Positions 5,975 through 7,399 of a stretch of DNA of 7,399 bases are shown here, in pieces. Every line of letters begins with the position of its first letter. Positions within the stretch are counted from its first letter, which is position 1. The position numbers were made by a program, and so were the translations under genes. The notes under the pieces were generated by a model. That model saw only the letters and a list, made by a program, of their open reading frames with translations. It was not told the origin of the DNA and did not search any database. The stretch comes from Bacillota bacterium (lineage in GTDB: Bacteria; Bacillota; Clostridia; Peptostreptococcales; Anaerovoracaceae): the NCBI GenBank assembly GCA_016282655.1, contig JAEELK010000042.1, positions 1 to 7,399 on the forward strand. The letters are read 5' to 3'.

Positions 5975-7046
5975 CGTATGTCCTGTGGTCCCGGAACGCG
6001 TCGTCCCGGATGGAGCGCAGGTAGCGATTCAGGAAGCCCTCTCCCGCGCAGAGCGCGTCCCAGAGCGCTCCGCTTTGGGGCATCTCCTCGCCGCATCCGG
6101 CAAAGTAGGCCTCGTTCACGTCCGCGAAGAAGCGCGCCGCGCCGGCCTCGCCCAGATCCCGCAGCGCCTGCCGGTAAGCGCCCTCCCAGATGTAGCGGCG
6201 CGCCGCCGCCTCCTCCGGAAAACGCAGGGCCTCGGTATGGTAGGAGAAGCCGTCCGCGCGCAGCTCCAGCGTGCCGTACTGGAAGGGATGCGTCAGCAGC
6301 GAGGAGGACGCGAGCTCCCAGAAGCCGGCTTCGCTCTCCTCCATGTGCTGGATGTGCATGTGGCCGCTCAGATTGCAGAGGACGCCGCGCGTCTCGTAGA
6401 GCCGCAGCAGCGCCTCCCCGTCCTGCACGGTGTAGCCGTCGCGAAAGAGACGGTTGTGGGCGAGGAGGTTCTGATGGCTCAGCGCGATCACCCTGGCGCC
6501 GGCTTCGGCAGCCGCCCGCAGCTGCGCTTCCGCCCAGCGGAGGGTCTCCTGCTGCAGGCGGCCCGGCGCGGCCTCCGTGTTGACGTCCACCGCCAGCAGC
6601 CAGAGCGCCGGGCCGAGGGCGGCGCGGTAGCTGAGCGAAGCTTCGTGCCGCGCCGCCGCGGCGCCAAAGCCATAGTCCTCGTAGAGGCGCGCGAATTCCG
6701 CCGGGGAAACGCGCTCCGCGGCGTCCAGCGCCGCGCCGCGCACCGAGGCGGCGCCGCCCCGCAGGTCGTGGTTGCCCGGCAGCACGAAGAGCGGGATCCC
6801 CGCTTCGCGCAGCACGGCGAGCTTTTCGAGCAGCGCCTCGTGTTCGCTTCGCCTGCCGGAAAGGCTGAGGTCCCCCGTCAGAAGGAGCGCGTCCGGCCTC
6901 GTCCGCAGCATCTGCTGCAGAAAGGCGTCCGTGATGGCCTCGCCGTAGGGCGTGGCCTTGCTGTCCACCGTGCCGCCGCCATATGCGTCAATAGAGATCG
7001 CCTCCGGCAGTGCGTAATGCAAGTCGGAGGCGATGCAGATCATCAT
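5958..7046 (-). CDS. Calcineurin-like metallophosphoesterase
   Basis: A 362-residue protein with the full metal-binding set of the calcineurin-like phosphoesterase superfamily: D-L-H (Asp8, His10), G-D (Asp59), GNHD (91-94), S-H (His191) and GHMH (228-231). These coordinate a dinuclear metal centre that hydrolyses phosphoesters. The overall layout resembles CpdA-type or other cyclic-nucleotide-phosphodiesterase-like members, but the substrate cannot be read from sequence. There is no signal peptide, so it is likely cytosolic. After the GHxH motif, about 130 residues form a beta segment and a helical C-terminal extension with several aromatic residues. The start is one of two adjacent ATG codons; AAGGAG (complement of 7057-7062), inside the preceding gene, serves it. 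The gene begins one base after the stop of the peptide-transporter ATPase gene, so the two are surely co-transcribed and probably translationally coupled. Confidence 0.9.
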   Translation of the reverse strand: MMICIASDLHYALPEAISIDAYGGGTVDSKATPYGEAITDAFLQQMLRTRPDALLLTGDLSLSGRRSEHEALLEKLAVLREAGIPLFVLPGNHDLRGGAASVRGAALDAAERVSPAEFARLYEDYGFGAAAARHEASLSYRAALGPALWLLAVDVNTEAAPGRLQQETLRWAEAQLRAAAEAGARVIALSHQNLLAHNRLFRDGYTVQDGEALLRLYETRGVLCNLSGHMHIQHMEESEAGFWELASSSLLTHPFQYGTLELRADGFSYHTEALRFPEEAAARRYIWEGAYRQALRDLGEAGAARFFADVNEAYFAGCGEEMPQSGALWDALCAGEGFLNRYLRSIRDDAFRDHRTYEKTGL

Positions 7047-7047
7047 A

Positions 7048-7399
7048 TTATTCGGTCTCCTTCAGCCACTGCGCCACGTTCTCGTCCGTGCCGCGGACCC
7101 AGTGCGTGCCTTCCACCACGTGCTGGGTGCCTTCCCGGTAGTTCAGGCCCGACGTAGCGTAGTCGTAGGACAGCGCCACGCGCTGCTTTTCCAGCCAGGG
7201 GTTGGGACTGGGGATCGCCGAGAGCAGGCTGCGCGTATACGGATGCAGCGGCCGATCGAAGATCTCCTGCTTAGTGCCGCTCTCCAGCAGATGCCCCAGA
7301 TGGAGCACGCCGATGCGGTCGGAGATGTACTTGACCATGGAAAGGTCGTGCGCGATGAACATATAGGCCGAGCCGGTCTCGTCCTGGATGTCCTTCATG
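7048..7399 (-). CDS. oppF: Oligopeptide ABC transporter ATP-binding protein, C-terminal part (OppF/AmiF-type)
   Basis: The last 116-117 codons of an ABC ATPase whose 5' part lies beyond the window; the Met at its edge is internal. IAHDLSMVKYISDRIGVLHLGHLLESG contains the H-loop histidine and the strand that follows it. EIFDRPLHPYTRSLLSAIP is the oligopeptide/dipeptide transporter C-terminal signature. The remaining tail (WLEKQRV, later TQHVVEGTHWVRGTDENVAQWL) lacks the cysteine cluster found at the end of many DppD/DppF proteins and resembles the tail of AmiF/OppF proteins of Gram-positive bacteria. The protein would drive peptide import at the inner face of the membrane with an OppD partner, presumably encoded further upstream on the minus strand. 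The Walker A, Walker B and signature motifs are outside the window, so they cannot be judged. Confidence 0.88.
   Translation of the reverse strand, partial: MKDIQDETGSAYMFIAHDLSMVKYISDRIGVLHLGHLLESGTKQEIFDRPLHPYTRSLLSAIPSPNPWLEKQRVALSYDYATSGLNYREGTQHVVEGTHWVRGTDENVAQWLKETE

Noticed and set aside
5985..7157. 390-codon + strand frame opposite the phosphoesterase gene
   Set aside because: Arg/Ala/Val-rich shadow of a gene with all catalytic motifs on the - strand. It also runs into the ATPase gene and has no family features.
1..7399. CRISPR arrays, tRNA or rRNA genes, phage genes
   Set aside because: No regularly spaced repeats, no tRNA cloverleaf or rRNA-like sequence and no phage proteins were seen on either strand.

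Overview
The window is GC-rich bacterial DNA that looks like an anaerobic member of the Clostridia (Bacillota). The evidence is a selenocysteine-containing glycine/sarcosine/betaine reductase subunit, which is the hallmark of Stickland-type amino-acid and betaine fermenters. Supporting signs are strong AGGAGG-type ribosome binding sites, a fused FeoA-FeoB ferrous-iron transporter with a tiny Cys-rich partner, and an OppF/AmiF-type peptide ABC ATPase. Genus or species cannot be fixed from this sequence alone.

Left part (1-3100), betaine module, + strand. A nine-residue tail of an upstream gene (stop at 29-31) is followed by the component-B selenoprotein subunit of a betaine-type reductase (50-1372). 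The in-frame TGA at 1103-1105 is a selenocysteine codon, not a stop. It lies in a U-x-x-C-x-x-C motif and is followed at once by a compact hairpin suited to be a bacterial SECIS element. A rho-independent terminator separates this gene from a BCCT-family transporter (1501-3042) that keeps the tryptophan box used to bind betaine. Together they suggest import of glycine betaine and its reductive cleavage as an electron sink. The acyl-phosphate-forming components A and C and the Sec machinery must lie elsewhere.

Middle (3101-3393). After the transporter's terminator comes a roughly 150-bp GC-rich imperfect palindrome (3122-3269) with 23-nt arms and further nested stems. It is followed by an abrupt AT-rich stretch carrying an extended -10 promoter for the iron operon. 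The palindrome is the least explained piece of the window.

Iron operon (3394-5914), + strand: a single-chain FeoA-FeoB ferrous iron permease, then a 48-residue Cys-rich single-span membrane protein starting with GTG. It ends in a bidirectional terminator.

Right part (5958-7399), - strand: the 3' end of an oligopeptide-transporter ATPase gene, then, after one base, a cytosolic calcineurin-like metallophosphoesterase. The stop codon of the latter lies inside the shared terminator hairpin. The two operons converge there.
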